Positions 17,761-27,670 of a DNA stretch of 60,983 bases are shown piece by piece. Position 1 is the first letter of the stretch. Every line of letters begins with the position of its first letter. The notes under the pieces were generated by a model, which saw nothing but the letters and a program-made list of their open reading frames with translations, was not told the origin of the DNA and did no database searches. Made by a program: the position numbers and the translations under genes. This DNA comes from Candidatus Anaplasma sp. TIGMIC (GTDB taxonomy: Bacteria > Pseudomonadota > Alphaproteobacteria > Rickettsiales > Anaplasmataceae): positions 1 to 60,983 of the forward strand of contig NZ_JAQLOH010000002.1 of assembly GCF_028204095.1 (NCBI RefSeq). Reading direction: 5' to 3'.

Positions 17761-17834
17761 GGGGCTGTAGCTCAGTTGGTCAGAGCAGCTCGCTCATAAC
17801 GAGAAGGTCGCAGGTTCAAGTCCTGCCAGCCCCA
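17761..17834 (+). tRNA. tRNA-Met (anticodon CAU)
   Basis: A 74-nt cloverleaf: acceptor stem GGGGCTG/CAGCCCC, D arm with AGTTGGTC, anticodon stem GCTCG/CGAGA with loop CTCATAA (anticodon CAT), T loop TTCAAGT, discriminator A. It lacks the C-A mismatch of an initiator tRNA, so it is elongator Met or, less likely, the lysidine-modified Ile tRNA that also carries CAU. It lies 82 nt before fmt. Confidence 0.92.
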
Positions 17835-17916
17835 CGTAAGCGGCAAGCATTGCCTTTACTTGCGGGTGCGTGTTTTCCGGGGTGAGAGCCGGTAGGGTAA
17901 TTTAGGTGGGGTTGCC

Positions 17917-18825
17917 TTGAGATTAGTGTTCATGGGGTCTTCCGAGTTTTCTGTCCCTGCTTTGGCAGCGCTTATTGACTCCGCGGATCACGATGTTATC
18001 GCTGTTTACACAAAAATGCCGAAGCCTGCTGGGCGCGGTTACGAACTCACGAAGACGCCCGTGCACGTTTATGCTGAATCTTGCGGCATTGAGGTTAGGA
18101 CACCTGCTAAGCTTAGTGCGCCTGGTGAAGAAGAAGTAATGGCTCATTATGCGCCGGATGCCATTATAGTTGCGTCCTACGGCCTCATGTTGCCGTCGTG
18201 GACTATCGCCGCGGCGCCATATGGGTGTGTGAATATACATCCGTCTCTTTTACCTAGATGGAGGGGAGCTGCACCGATGCAGCATGCTATCTTGTCTGGG
18301 GACCAAGTCACAGGCGTGTCTATAATGCAAATTGTTGAATCAATGGATGCTGGCGATATTTACCTTCAGCGGCGTACGGAAATCAATGAGAAAGAGAATA
18401 TAATAGAGCTTAGCCGAAGACTATCCTTAATGGGGAGTGATATGCTTATGGAAGTGCTTGGTAATATAAAAAGCATAGTTCCCATAAAACAGGATGAGGC
18501 CCAGGTCACGTACGCGAAGAAGCCTACAGAGTTCCGTATTGATTTTAACGATACCGCGGAAGTTATATGTCGTAAGATTCGCGCTTTGTACCCGAGAGTA
18601 TTTTTCTTTCTTGGAAATACTAGGATCAGAGTTCTGGAGGCTGATAGCTATGAATTTACAGGAAAGCAAGCAGCAGAGATAGTAGATAGTGCCAGGCTGC
18701 ACATAAAATGCGGAGGGAACACTGTTTTGGCACCAAAAATCGTCCAACAGGAATCAAGAAATCCATGCGATGTGAGTAGCTTCATGTGTAGATTTAAGGG
18801 GGGCGTGGTTCCTGCCGTATCTTGA
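17917..18825 (+). CDS. fmt: methionyl-tRNA formyltransferase
   Basis: Formylates initiator Met-tRNA using 10-formyltetrahydrofolate. The 302-residue protein shows the hydrolase-fold catalytic triad Asn106, His108 (in VNIHPSLLPRWRGAAP) and Asp144 (in ESMDAGDIY). The N-terminus MRLVFMGSSEFSVPAL and the PAGRGYELTKTPV loop are typical. The start is TTG at 17917, behind an AGGTGGGG site. It follows tRNA-Met(CAU), a neat but possibly chance pairing. No def gene is beside it. Confidence 0.95.
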   Translation: MRLVFMGSSEFSVPALAALIDSADHDVIAVYTKMPKPAGRGYELTKTPVHVYAESCGIEVRTPAKLSAPGEEEVMAHYAPDAIIVASYGLMLPSWTIAAAPYGCVNIHPSLLPRWRGAAPMQHAILSGDQVTGVSIMQIVESMDAGDIYLQRRTEINEKENIIELSRRLSLMGSDMLMEVLGNIKSIVPIKQDEAQVTYAKKPTEFRIDFNDTAEVICRKIRALYPRVFFFLGNTRIRVLEADSYEFTGKQAAEIVDSARLHIKCGGNTVLAPKIVQQESRNPCDVSSFMCRFKGGVVPAVS

Positions 18826-19111
18826 GCTTTTCTGTAGTAAGTACTGTGTGTTACAAAGGGTGAAGTCGTAGCTCGCTACGAGATAGTGTCTGGTATTAAG
18901 CATCTTGTGGGGTCATGCGTTGCTGTTTGTCAGTATGTGCAATGACAGTGCAGTACGGAAAGAGGTAATATTGCTTAGATGGCCGTTAATAGAAAGCGTT
19001 TGTTGCGGATTGCACGCTGTTGTACAGAACAATTTTGAGATAGTGGCGTGAGGCGAGAAATTGACAATTCGCGTCTTCTGGAATAGCATATAGCCGTGTT
19101 CAAGAAATTCG

Positions 19112-19954
19112 ATGTGTGGTATGGGCTTCGTGGTTGCGTCTTTTTACCGCTTTGTCCACTTGCATAATTACTACGATATGCGGCCTGTCGTGCTTGAGTT
19201 TTGCAAGGAGCGCGATATAAAGGGGACCATAATACTGGCGGAGCAGGGTATTAACGCTACTATAGCTGGTAACAGGTCTGGTATAGATGAGTTTTTTGCG
19301 TTTCTAGATCTGGATGAGCGACTCGTTGGCATGAAGTATCACGAAAGCTACTCAGATAGGCCTCCTTTTCCTAAGATGAAGGTTCGTCTTAAGAGTGAAG
19401 TAGTCAGACTTGGCGTAGAAGAGTTGGACTGCTCCTTTAGGGGAGAGTATGTGGAGCCGCAGGTATGGGATGATCTGATTTCACGCCCTGGAATGCATGT
19501 TATAGACACTAGGAACGACTACGAAATAAGGTTCGGGAGATTTAAGAGGTCGATCAATCCCTGTACTACGTCTTTCAGAGAGTTTCCCGAGTGGGCTAAG
19601 GCCTGGGCTAAGGACAAAGACAGGAGCGTTGGTGTTGCTATGTACTGCACGGGCGGCATTAGGTGTGAGAAGTCTACTGCGTTTATGAAGAGCTTGGGCT
19701 TCGAGAATGTTTATCATCTTAAAGGTGGGGTACTCAACTATTTAAGTTCCATGCAAGGTGTGGACAATATGTGGGAGGGGGAGTGTTTTGTCTTTGATGA
19801 ACGTGTAGCTGTAGACCATAATGTGCATCCGAGTAAGGACATAAGGTGTATTAAATGTTCTTGTATGGTAGGGTCAGAGGATTTACGCGCGGTTTCTAAG
19901 GGTAATATAGTGTGCGGTGACTGCAGGTCTAGAAGCGTTGCCTATGATGGTTAA
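19112..19954 (+). CDS. trhO: rhodanese-like tRNA uridine-5-hydroxylase (YceA/TrhO family)
   Basis: TrhO proteins hydroxylate U34 of certain tRNAs in an oxygen-dependent way. The 280-residue protein has the N-terminal ferredoxin-like domain with GTIILAEQGINATIAG (38-53), SDRPPFPKMKVRLKSE, and the rhodanese domain with the active loop CTGGIRC (Cys179 and Cys185) followed by EKS. The C-terminus has a cysteine cluster (CIKCSC and CGDC) that may bind metal. Start ATG 19112 or ATG 19121 are both possible. It stands alone between 250-nt and 115-nt spacers. Confidence 0.93.
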   Translation: MCGMGFVVASFYRFVHLHNYYDMRPVVLEFCKERDIKGTIILAEQGINATIAGNRSGIDEFFAFLDLDERLVGMKYHESYSDRPPFPKMKVRLKSEVVRLGVEELDCSFRGEYVEPQVWDDLISRPGMHVIDTRNDYEIRFGRFKRSINPCTTSFREFPEWAKAWAKDKDRSVGVAMYCTGGIRCEKSTAFMKSLGFENVYHLKGGVLNYLSSMQGVDNMWEGECFVFDERVAVDHNVHPSKDIRCIKCSCMVGSEDLRAVSKGNIVCGDCRSRSVAYDG

Positions 19955-20069
19955 GTGCGCTGGGACGTTTTTGTTAAGCACTATTTTGCAAGTTGCGGTG
20001 TACTTCTGTGTTGGGCTGGACATTTGTTGTGTCTTGCAGTGTGTACTGTTTTCGTAAGAAGAGGGCTGT

Positions 20070-20912
20070 ATGAGTCGCAAAGCCTCTCTGGATCTCCATC
20101 TTGTGTCCGATTCAACATGTGAGACTGTAGTTTCCGTCGCTAGGGCTTCGGTTGAGCACTTCAAATCTCTTGAGGTAAATGAGTTCGTATGGTCCTTGGT
20201 TGGAAGTAAGCGGCACGTTGACAGAATTATATCCAGCATAGATTGCAAAAGGAATAATCTTATCATGTACACCGTGCTGGATGATAACCTGAGGGAATAC
20301 CTTAAGAAGAGAGCTGAGGCTCATAATGTGAGGTGTATACCTATACTGGCACATATAATTAGGGAAATTTCGTGCTATCTCAGCGTTGATAAGGATCCTA
20401 ACGCTAATCCGCACCGGCTTAGCGACGAGTATTTCAATAGAATCGAGGCAATAAATTACACAATAGCTCATGACGATGGTCAGAGTTTGTGGGACGTAAG
20501 TAAGGCAGACATAGTGATAGTTGGGGTTTCAAGAACTTCAAAGTCTCCCACGAGCATATATTTGGCGTATCGGGGATATAAGGTGGTCAATATTCCGTTC
20601 GTGCATTCTATAGCCCTTCCTATTGACCCCAGTGTGCTTGCTGATAAGCTCGTAGTCGGGCTGACAATTGACATAGACCGACTCATACAGATACGCAAGA
20701 ATAGACTAATATCCATGAAGAACCAGAGCAATTGTGACTATGTTAGTTATGAACAGGTGGAGAAGGAGATAAGCGAAGTGAAAAAAATTTGCGCCGAAAA
20801 CCAATGGCCACTCATAGATGTTACGCAAAAGTCTATAGAAGAAATAGCTGCGACAATAATCCAGTTTTTTAACAGAAGAAATAATAAAATCGGTGGCGAT
20901 GTATTCTGCTAG
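20070..20912 (+). CDS. pyruvate, phosphate dikinase regulatory protein
   Basis: Bifunctional kinase/pyrophosphorylase (DUF299 family) that switches PPDK, or PEP synthase in other species, off and on by threonine phosphorylation. The 280-residue protein has the opening LHLVSDSTCETV (9-20), the P-loop-like GVSRTSKSPTS (152-162) and YKVVNIPFVHSIALP. The family normally splits into PPDK and PEPS types; Anaplasmataceae carry PPDK, so I prefer that partner. The start ATG follows AGAGGGC. Its target gene is not in the window. Confidence 0.93.
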   Translation: MSRKASLDLHLVSDSTCETVVSVARASVEHFKSLEVNEFVWSLVGSKRHVDRIISSIDCKRNNLIMYTVLDDNLREYLKKRAEAHNVRCIPILAHIIREISCYLSVDKDPNANPHRLSDEYFNRIEAINYTIAHDDGQSLWDVSKADIVIVGVSRTSKSPTSIYLAYRGYKVVNIPFVHSIALPIDPSVLADKLVVGLTIDIDRLIQIRKNRLISMKNQSNCDYVSYEQVEKEISEVKKICAENQWPLIDVTQKSIEEIAATIIQFFNRRNNKIGGDVFC

Positions 20913-21344
20913 TGTGAGTTGTGTTTGTGCGTATATAAGCATTCCAGATACGGTGTCGTACTAGAGATCATGCAAGTGGCTAACACAGGTCAGCAGCGCA
21001 TTTTATCCATTCAATAGATGATAGCAAGTTTGTTGCATTGCTTGCGGTGTAATGGCTAAGGTATTTTTGAGTCTACAGTGTAAACCTTGCCTATAGGCAG
21101 GACATTGAATAATCTGCTCCGTAAAGTCACCGGTAAAGCAACTTTTGGCACCGTTTTATCCGGGGCCGTTGCGCATATTGAACGAATAGTGGATAGAAAC
21201 TTTCAGAAATTTGTGGAGCTGATGTAATTTTAGCAAAAAGATAGTTTGCTTGTAGGTAAAGCTGGGACTAGTACCATATAACAGGGGTATGTGTTTGGTA
21301 TTTAATGAAACGTTTTTCATTTTTGGTAGGTTGCGCGAATAACC
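20913..21344. other. spacer upstream of thiE
   Basis: About 430 nt without a gene on either strand. It holds the thiE promoter region. I looked for a TPP riboswitch (the CTGAGA and ACCTGAT cores) and did not see one. Confidence 0.5.
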
Positions 21345-22385
21345 ATGCATGTAGTTGATGGAAGAGAGATCAAATTATGTGAAGCAACAGCACACGAAGC
21401 TGTGTGTGATCTTCATGCTAGATTGGGTAGAGATGTCTATGTTTTAAATGTAGTGTGCAAGGATGGCGTTTGTGCAGACTACTATTTCGACGGTATTGAG
21501 GAACTGCAATTTCTATACAGATGCGCGGCGGTCACCGACAAATATACGTTTTTGCAGTCATATGATCATGTGAAAACTACTGTCAGACAGGCGACACGAT
21601 GTATGGAGGAAAGGGATATTAATTTGGACTCTATAGTGCTTGCTCGGGAGCGTGCAACTAGCATTTTGAACGGCGTATGTGGACGCGATTTTGCCTGTTA
21701 TGCTGCTAATAACATGCCACGTATCACATCCAAGGGGGATAACTGCGTTGTCAAGCCGGGGTTCAAGGGTATGGACAATATAGGGTTTTACGTAATTGTG
21801 CCTGATGAAGACTGGTTCGAACTTGTTGCGGGCTGTGGAGTACGTACTGTACAGCTAAGGGCTAAAGGCAGACCTTTAGCTGAAGTTGAGCGTATGGTGG
21901 AAGCTTGCTCTCTTATTGCGGAGAAGCATGGTACTAGACTCATAGTTAATGATTACTGGGACTTGGCAATAAAATACGGTGCTTATGGTGTTCATCTTGG
22001 GCAAGAGGACATGGGGCATGCCGATTTCGATCTTTTATTAAGGTCTGGCATACGCCTTGGTATCAGCACCCATTGCTATCACGAGCTTGCACGTGCAAAC
22101 TTTTACGGACCGTCGTACATTGGCTTCGGGCCCATATACCAAACCACGTCAAAGGACATGCGCTTTTTCGCTCAAGGCGTAGAATTACTCCGAAAATGGG
22201 TCAAAATAAGTGAGTGTCCGGTGGTTGCAATAGGTGGTATCACGCTCTCAAATGTATATGAGGTTACTGCTTGCAGAGCGGAAGGTACCGCGGTAATATC
22301 TGCGGTCACAGGGTCTAATGATCCAGAAGATACAATAAAAAGATTTATTGATATCTGTTGTAGAGAGCCAGGTTCCTTATCATAG
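21345..22385 (+). CDS. thiE: thiamine-phosphate synthase with a long N-terminal extension
   Basis: Joins HMP-diphosphate and thiazole phosphate to thiamine phosphate. The TIM-barrel enzyme occupies residues ~146-340: VQLRAKGR (169-176) binds the pyrimidine diphosphate, VNDYWDLA holds the Asn-Asp pair (202-203), then GVHLGQED (215-222), LGISTH (238-243), YIGFGPIYQTTSK (258-270) and VAIGGIT. Family members are about 210 residues; this one is 346. The extra ~145 residues are cysteine-rich, and I do not recognise them. They include DVYVLNVVCKDGVCADYYFDG and a charged helical part. There is no in-frame break between the parts. thiD is at 3.9 kb on the other strand; no thiazole-branch gene is in the window. 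Confidence 0.9.
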   Translation: MHVVDGREIKLCEATAHEAVCDLHARLGRDVYVLNVVCKDGVCADYYFDGIEELQFLYRCAAVTDKYTFLQSYDHVKTTVRQATRCMEERDINLDSIVLARERATSILNGVCGRDFACYAANNMPRITSKGDNCVVKPGFKGMDNIGFYVIVPDEDWFELVAGCGVRTVQLRAKGRPLAEVERMVEACSLIAEKHGTRLIVNDYWDLAIKYGAYGVHLGQEDMGHADFDLLLRSGIRLGISTHCYHELARANFYGPSYIGFGPIYQTTSKDMRFFAQGVELLRKWVKISECPVVAIGGITLSNVYEVTACRAEGTAVISAVTGSNDPEDTIKRFIDICCREPGSLS

Positions 22386-23044
22386 AACCTGCTGTACGGC
22401 ACCGACGTGTGGAACTACCCAAGAGTTGGGTAAAGCTTGCGTGTCTGGTGGTTGCAATGGGTTATATAACGCTTAAAACGTATGTTAGGTAGTTGATCCC
22501 TGTGCTAGATGAATCGAGTTTCATCTAGGGGTTAAGAGATTACTGAATCATGTGGCGTCATAGGGGCTTACGATATAGCACCCGTACGGCAATTTCAGCC
22601 CTCCTGTCCTTTGCACAGTATTATGAATCTAACGTGTGCGAATGTGTATTTCAGCATAATGGAAAAAAGTTATGTGAGAGAATACAGAGGTCTGTTTGCA
22701 TGTAGTGGGTTCTGGGAGGGGTATACCCGCTTTGGGATAGGAATGTGCACCGCAAGAAGTAACATAGCGGGCGTATGCGGCGGTACGTAGATGTTATTCT
22801 TACAGTTCATAGCGCCGCAGTCAGTATAGGCAGGGTACGTGGTATGAAGTTCAGTGATACAGAATTGCGTATCAATTGTGTGGTGCATCGAGCAATGTTG
22901 CGCATATGAGTTGTTATTTGCGTACATGTGTCAGGTATTAGGACAAGTATCTTTACTAACCAAATTAGATTATAGGGAGACGATCATCCTCACTTTGTGT
23001 GCTGTGCGTGAATAAATACGCTGACCACCACTGATACCAGAAAG
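22386..23044. other. convergent spacer between thiE and the CorC-like gene
   Basis: About 660 nt between two gene 3' ends. Apart from the hairpin at 22505-22528 nothing is supported; the 22670-22927 minus-strand frame has no family resemblance and no ribosome site. Confidence 0.5.
22505..22528. repeat. perfect 9-bp inverted repeat downstream of thiE
   Basis: CTAGATGAA (22505-22513) pairs with TTCATCTAG (22520-22528) around a 6-nt loop, 117 nt past the thiE stop. There is no T-run, so it is not a standard intrinsic terminator; it could stabilise the message end. AT content makes a chance match possible. Confidence 0.45.
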
Positions 23045-24307
23045 TTACTGCTGAGGCGCACCTTCATCGGTATCAGCTGGGCGTACACTAAGAAGAGATA
23101 TTGTGTTTCCGCTCTTTTCCAAAATCTTAAATGTGAACCCATGAAGACTAAATACTTCGCCCTCCTCGGGTATTCGCTCTATGTTGTGAAGGATAAGGCC
23201 AGCCACAGTTGAAGCGTCTTCTGGTAACCCCCAGCGCAGTTCTCTGTTTACGTCTCTAATAGGCGCCTCGCCGGCGATGTGGTACTCATTTTCATTGACT
23301 GCTGTTATTAGACTTTCTGGAACTATATCGTGCTCGTCGGAAATGTCTCCCACAATTTCCTCAAGTATGTCTTCAAGTGTTACTGCGCCCTGTAAAGTGC
23401 CGTATTCGTCAACGACTAGAGCGAGATGTCTACGTTTTTTGCGGAAGTTGTGCAGCTGTACACTTAGAGGCGTTGTATCGGGAATAAACCAAGGCTTGTT
23501 CATTATGCTGTAGATGTCGTTCTTTGTGACGTTGCCACTCTTTTCACGTACGAGGTCAGTCACATCGCGCACATGAAGTACGCCTATTATAGACTCTTCG
23601 CGCTTCTGCCAGATTGGGATTCTGCTATGAGTACTTTGGAATATTTGTTTTAGCAATACGTCCACTTCCTCGTCTATGTCTAGCGCAAACAAATTTTTCC
23701 TGTGCGTCATGACCTGAGATATCTCAGTCTGTGCGAGATCCAGAACGCTGCTAAGCATGTCTAGATCCTGTTGCGACATCGTGCCCTTTCCGTTATGCAT
23801 GGATATAAGGTTTCGCATTGCGTCAGCAGCTGAAACCAGCTCCTGCTCACCCTGTATTCCGAGAATGCGTAGGATACAGTCTACCGCGAATCTGAACGTT
23901 ATGGACAGCGGAGAAAGGACGAAGGAACAGTAACTTACCATCCGTGCTGTGCAGAGAGAGATCTTTTCAGGATTTTGTAAGGCGTATGTTTTTGGAAGAA
24001 CTTCTGAGAATAAGAGGACTACACAGGTAATAGATGCAGTGGAGACAACCAACCCACCAGGACCCAAAAGGTCCAGCATCGTGGCCGTGGCCACAGAAGA
24101 GGCAGCAACATTCGCTACGGTATTACCAATAAGAAGCGTGCTTATCACTAGCTCTTTCCGACAGCGAAGTGCGTCGAGAATCCTAGCGCGTCTATCCCCT
24201 CCTACCACCAACCTATGTATCGAAGAAGGACTAACAGACGTGAATGCGGTTTCGGCAGCAGAGAAAAACGCCGAAGCTACCAATAACAGGACAAAAATAA
24301 ACAACAC
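23045..24307 (-). CDS. CorC/HlyC (CNNM-type) membrane protein with CBS domains
   Basis: Member of the hemolysin-related CNNM/CorC family linked to magnesium or cobalt transport. The 420-residue protein has an N-terminal DUF21 membrane domain (about 1-180, with FFSAAETAFTSVS, LLIGNTVANVAASS and LLFSEVLPKTYA), a CBS pair (about 195-310, including MTHRKNLFALDIDEEVD and VDEYGTLQGAVTLEDILEEIVGDI) and a C-terminal CorC_HlyC domain (about 335-410, GEAPIRDVNRELRWGLPEDASTVAG). Starts are divergent from the YggT-ftsK pair, 186 nt away. The hemolysin name is historical; export or cytotoxicity should not be assumed. Confidence 0.92.
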   Translation of the reverse strand: MLFIFVLLLVASAFFSAAETAFTSVSPSSIHRLVVGGDRRARILDALRCRKELVISTLLIGNTVANVAASSVATATMLDLLGPGGLVVSTASITCVVLLFSEVLPKTYALQNPEKISLCTARMVSYCSFVLSPLSITFRFAVDCILRILGIQGEQELVSAADAMRNLISMHNGKGTMSQQDLDMLSSVLDLAQTEISQVMTHRKNLFALDIDEEVDVLLKQIFQSTHSRIPIWQKREESIIGVLHVRDVTDLVREKSGNVTKNDIYSIMNKPWFIPDTTPLSVQLHNFRKKRRHLALVVDEYGTLQGAVTLEDILEEIVGDISDEHDIVPESLITAVNENEYHIAGEAPIRDVNRELRWGLPEDASTVAGLILHNIERIPEEGEVFSLHGFTFKILEKSGNTISLLSVRPADTDEGAPQQ

Positions 24308-24450
24308 TAGAGAACGGAACCCATCCCGGGCACACTATATACAACAATAAAAAGTTCTTCAAGTCGAAAATTTCTATGTATAAACTCCTGTGTACGTTTT
24401 ACAAAAGACTACAGGACGATTTTACCGTTTTTAATTGACTTTTATTTCTG

Positions 24451-24456
24451 TATAAT
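24451..24456 (+). promoter_or_regulatory. possible -10 box for yggT-ftsK
   Basis: An exact TATAAT lies 38 nt before the YggT start in the divergent spacer 24308-24493. A TTGACT at 24435-24440 is too close (10 nt) to act as its -35, and the region at correct spacing is only a T-run. A real promoter is plausible because transcription must start in this spacer. Confidence 0.35.
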
Positions 24457-24493
24457 TGCGCATACAGCCGTATGCCGGTGTTAGGTCATAATT

Positions 24494-24772
24494 ATGCATC
24501 CAATAGCCTATCTTATCGAAATGTTACTCAGTGCGTATAATTTTGCGCTTATAGCGTGGGTTGTTCTTGGGTGGCTGATCTCTATGAGGATAGTAAATAG
24601 GGATAATGAGCTTGTGTATAGGGTGTTTTCGGCATTATCAAGAATCACCGGTCCAGCTGTAACTTTTATAAGAAGGTACGTTCCTGGTATTGCGGGGCTG
24701 GACTTGTCGCCACTCATACTACTGATCATTATAAGCTTCTTCAGGTATGCATTGCGTTACTATTTTGGATAA
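24494..24772 (+). CDS. YggT family membrane protein
   Basis: Small integral membrane protein (92 residues) of the YggT family, associated in some bacteria with cell division or osmotic shock; the biochemical role is unknown. Two hydrophobic halves are visible, with the family motifs NFALIAWVVLGWLIS, the RITGPAVTFIRRYVPGIAGLDLSPLI block and the ending FFRYALRYYFG. The start ATG is at 24494. ftsK follows 20 nt later on the same strand, which fits the reported link to division. Confidence 0.9.
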   Translation: MHPIAYLIEMLLSAYNFALIAWVVLGWLISMRIVNRDNELVYRVFSALSRITGPAVTFIRRYVPGIAGLDLSPLILLIIISFFRYALRYYFG

Positions 24773-24792
24773 TGAATTAATGGTGCACGCGG

Positions 24793-27444
24793 ATGAAGTG
24801 CATTGGTAGAATGTTCCGTTCGATTGTCTTAAAGTGCTTTGTTGTTTTTCTCGTAGCTTCGGTGCTCACGTATGATGTCCATGACCATTCACTGAACTCT
24901 TCGGGATCGCATGGGGAAGGAGTTTACACGACTAACTTAATGGGCACGGTAGGGGCATATGTTGCTGATATACTTGTGCAGGTGTTTGGGTTTGCGGGAT
25001 TTATTCCTGGAGTATATTTACTGTTCGGGTACAGGAATTTACCCAATGCGTGCCGTAAGGCATATGTTCCTTGTATGATCGTGCTTACTGCTTGTGTTAG
25101 TGGGATGTTATCAAAGGCTTCGTGGAAAATAGCTAGTAGATTTCACTATGGTGGCATAGTAGGTCATAAGCTGGCTGGTTTATCATACGCCGCATTGCTC
25201 AGCGTGGCTATAGTGTGTTTCCTAGTTACCATCGGATGGAGTGCGATTATTTTCTTGTCTAAGTCTTTGACAAAACTGCTGTCAGAGCTAAGGATGCGTA
25301 CTAGCGCCTCCCGCATCCGTAAAAATAGCATTCCCGTAGTTCCACCTTGCAGCGAGGAAGCCGAGCGCTCCAACTCTCATCCATTAAGGTATAACCTCAT
25401 GGAAGGCCATAATCCTTCTATAGGGGTTCCTGGTGCCTCAGCCTGTGATGATGCATTGCACAGCAGCAGAAAATGCTCAAGCGTAGTTTCTGAGAGTAAA
25501 GACCCATTGGGTGCTGTCCGAGTCATATTTCCTAACACTCTATACAAAAGATACGAGGAAAGGCGGCAAAACGATGCGGAGTGTGGTCAAGTGCAGGTTA
25601 AGGAGACACAGAACCGCCAAATCCACAGCGATGAGCGCTCATGGAGTTGTAGGGACAGCGAAGCTGAATGTGGCATGGGTGACGACGAGGACGATGCTTA
25701 CGGAGTACCACGCACGGATGATGCTGTGGGGGCGGGCATGCACGACGAAGATGATGACGATGTGGAAGGCGAGTACCATGCATCAGATTCTGAAGAATGG
25801 ATTGAGGAGCGCTATGATATCGACGAGGTTGGCGGCCTCACTACTGGTTGCTCTGGGAGCTTCGCGCCGCACAGCGATGTACATTCTCCCCCCGATCTAA
25901 CATCTGTAACTCACCAATCGGATATATGTGAGGACTCCGAGGACGACTTTGTTGCAGAAAACTTCGATCTACCAACGGTGGATCTTTTGGAGAAGCGCAA
26001 AAACATACCACCTAAGTTTTTGGATTCATCATTATACAAGGATGAATCAGAGGAGCTTTACGCTGTGCTAAAGGATTTCGGGGTGTATGGCAAGATAATA
26101 GATGTACGATATGGGCCCGTTGTAACACTGTACGAATTTGAGCCATCGGCGGGAACTAAATCCTCCAGAATTATAGGATTGGCTGAGGATATAGCAAGGT
26201 CAATGAGTGCTATATCGACAAGAATATCTGTGATACCGGGAAGGAATGTGTTGGGTATAGAGCTTCCCAACCGTAGCCGGGAAATTGTCGTACTGCGTGA
26301 TCTAGTGGAAAGCAAAGAGTATGCAGACCCAGAACTAAAGTTACCTATTATATTGGGGAAGGGAATAGACGGGGAGCCTGTTGTAGGAGATCTTACCAGG
26401 ATGCCACATTTATTAATTGCGGGCACTACAGGTTCTGGGAAATCTGTTGGCATAAACACGATGATTCTATCGCTGCTGTACAGGTTAACCCCTGAGCAGT
26501 GCAGGATGATAATGATTGATCCCAAAGTGCTCGAGCTTTCAGTATACGATAACATACCGCATTTACTAACTCCGGTAGTTACTGAAGCTAAAAAGGCTGT
26601 TGCTGTGTTGAAGTGGGTTGTAGCCGAGATGGAGGAGCGCTATAGGCTTATGTCTGCAGTTGGCGTAAGAAATATCACTGGCTATAACGAGAAGATTGCT
26701 GATGCATGTAGCAGGGGAGAGTCTTTTGAAAGAATTGTACCTACCGGATATAACCGGGAAACAGGCGAAGCGCTATTTGAGAATCAACGCATAAGCAATG
26801 TTCCTCTTCCGTACATAGTAGTGGTGGTTGACGAAATGGCTGATTTGATGATTGTGTCGGGCAAGGAGATCGAGTCGTCAATTCAGAGATTATCCCAGAT
26901 GGCTCGTGCTGCGGGTATACACATAATCATGGCAACTCAGCGGCCATCAGTTGACGTTATTACGGGAGTCATAAAGGCAAATTTCCCCACCAGAATCAGC
27001 TTTTCGGTAACATCCAAAGTGGACAGCAGGACTATTTTGGGAGAGCAGGGCGCTGAACAGCTACTTGGTATGGGTGATATGCTCTATATGGTTGCGGGCG
27101 GTAAAATTAGGCGTATACACGGTGCATATGTCAGCGATAGTGAAGTTCAGGATGTTGTGAATCACCTTAGAGTACAGGGTAGGCCAAGGTATGTGGAAGA
27201 TATAGTTAGAATCCTCGACAGTGGCGACGAATTGGTGGATTCTGAGGATTTTGACTGTAAGGATGATGCACTATACGAAAAGGCGGTGGCAATAGTGTTG
27301 AGGGACAAGAAAGCTTCTGTGAGCTATGTGCAGAGACAGCTTAGAATTGGCTATAACAGAGCTGCCAATCTTGTAGAGAGAATGGAGAGAGAAGGGGTTA
27401 TAACTTCAGCAGGGCACCTTGGGAAAAGGGAAGTAGTAAACTAG
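24793..27444 (+). CDS. ftsK: DNA translocase FtsK
   Basis: Septum-located ATPase that pumps chromosome ends into daughter cells and activates dimer resolution. The 883-residue protein has four N-terminal membrane helices (about 9-26, 55-80, 88-106, 124-152), a long linker, and the motor. The linker is very acidic between about 295 and 345 (runs of Asp and Glu) and hydrophilic throughout. Walker A is GTTGSGKS (544-551) and Walker B is [12 protein letters not shown]. The gamma winged-helix domain (~815-880) includes [21 protein letters not shown]. It follows yggT by 20 nt. Confidence 0.96.
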   Translation: MKCIGRMFRSIVLKCFVVFLVASVLTYDVHDHSLNSSGSHGEGVYTTNLMGTVGAYVADILVQVFGFAGFIPGVYLLFGYRNLPNACRKAYVPCMIVLTACVSGMLSKASWKIASRFHYGGIVGHKLAGLSYAALLSVAIVCFLVTIGWSAIIFLSKSLTKLLSELRMRTSASRIRKNSIPVVPPCSEEAERSNSHPLRYNLMEGHNPSIGVPGASACDDALHSSRKCSSVVSESKDPLGAVRVIFPNTLYKRYEERRQNDAECGQVQVKETQNRQIHSDERSWSCRDSEAECGMGDDEDDAYGVPRTDDAVGAGMHDEDDDDVEGEYHASDSEEWIEERYDIDEVGGLTTGCSGSFAPHSDVHSPPDLTSVTHQSDICEDSEDDFVAENFDLPTVDLLEKRKNIPPKFLDSSLYKDESEELYAVLKDFGVYGKIIDVRYGPVVTLYEFEPSAGTKSSRIIGLAEDIARSMSAISTRISVIPGRNVLGIELPNRSREIVVLRDLVESKEYADPELKLPIILGKGIDGEPVVGDLTRMPHLLIAGTTGSGKSVGINTMILSLLYRLTPEQCRMIMIDPKVLELSVYDNIPHLLTPVVTEAKKAVAVLKWVVAEMEERYRLMSAVGVRNITGYNEKIADACSRGESFERIVPTGYNRETGEALFENQRISNVPLPYIVVVVDEMADLMIVSGKEIESSIQRLSQMARAAGIHIIMATQRPSVDVITGVIKANFPTRISFSVTSKVDSRTILGEQGAEQLLGMGDMLYMVAGGKIRRIHGAYVSDSEVQDVVNHLRVQGRPRYVEDIVRILDSGDELVDSEDFDCKDDALYEKAVAIVLRDKKASVSYVQRQLRIGYNRAANLVERMEREGVITSAGHLGKREVVN

Positions 27445-27463
27445 CCTTAGTCAGTAGGGGATT

Positions 27464-27670
27464 CCTGCAGAAACGAGTGGTACACGCTCGGCTCTGCAGG
27501 ACCAAAAAGAGAGCCCCTTACCTCCTGTGTGGTACTGTCTAGGTCGCGGGAAAAGCAGCGCGAAGCACCGGCACACTTGGCCAATGGGGCATGCACCACG
27601 CCGTAAAACGGCTAGGGTGATCTCTCGCGGGGTAGGGCATCACAGGCGCGGCGACCGCGCCAAAATGCCC
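27464..27670. ncRNA. candidate structured RNA region between ftsK and the 27.9 kb gene
   Basis: This stretch is more GC-rich than its surroundings and full of exact self-complementarity. CCTGCAG (27464-27470) pairs with CTGCAGG (27494-27500). TCGCG (27544-27548) pairs with CGCGA (27559-27563). GGCGCGG (27645-27651) pairs with CCGCGCC (27655-27661) around CGA, nested inside GGGCAT (27635-27640) pairing with ATGCCC (27665-27670). Further downstream CGTCTT and AAGACG (about 27750-27780) can also pair. There is no open frame and no T-run, and it sits between two convergent genes. I could not match it to SRP, RNase P, tmRNA or 6S RNA by their conserved cores. Strand is undetermined. Confidence 0.4.

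Noticed and set aside
20913-21344. TPP riboswitch upstream of thiE
   Set aside because: The conserved CTGAGA and ACCTGAT cores are absent.
25600-25900. Open frames inside ftsK (plus frame 2 and minus)
   Set aside because: They arise from the repetitive acidic linker codons of ftsK and have no independent signals.
27535-27565. Resemblance to the SRP RNA helix 8 core (AGGTC...GGGAA...AGCAGC)
   Set aside because: The order is similar but extra bases break the required tetraloop and symmetric loop, and the same bases form a perfect TCGCG/CGCGA hairpin instead.
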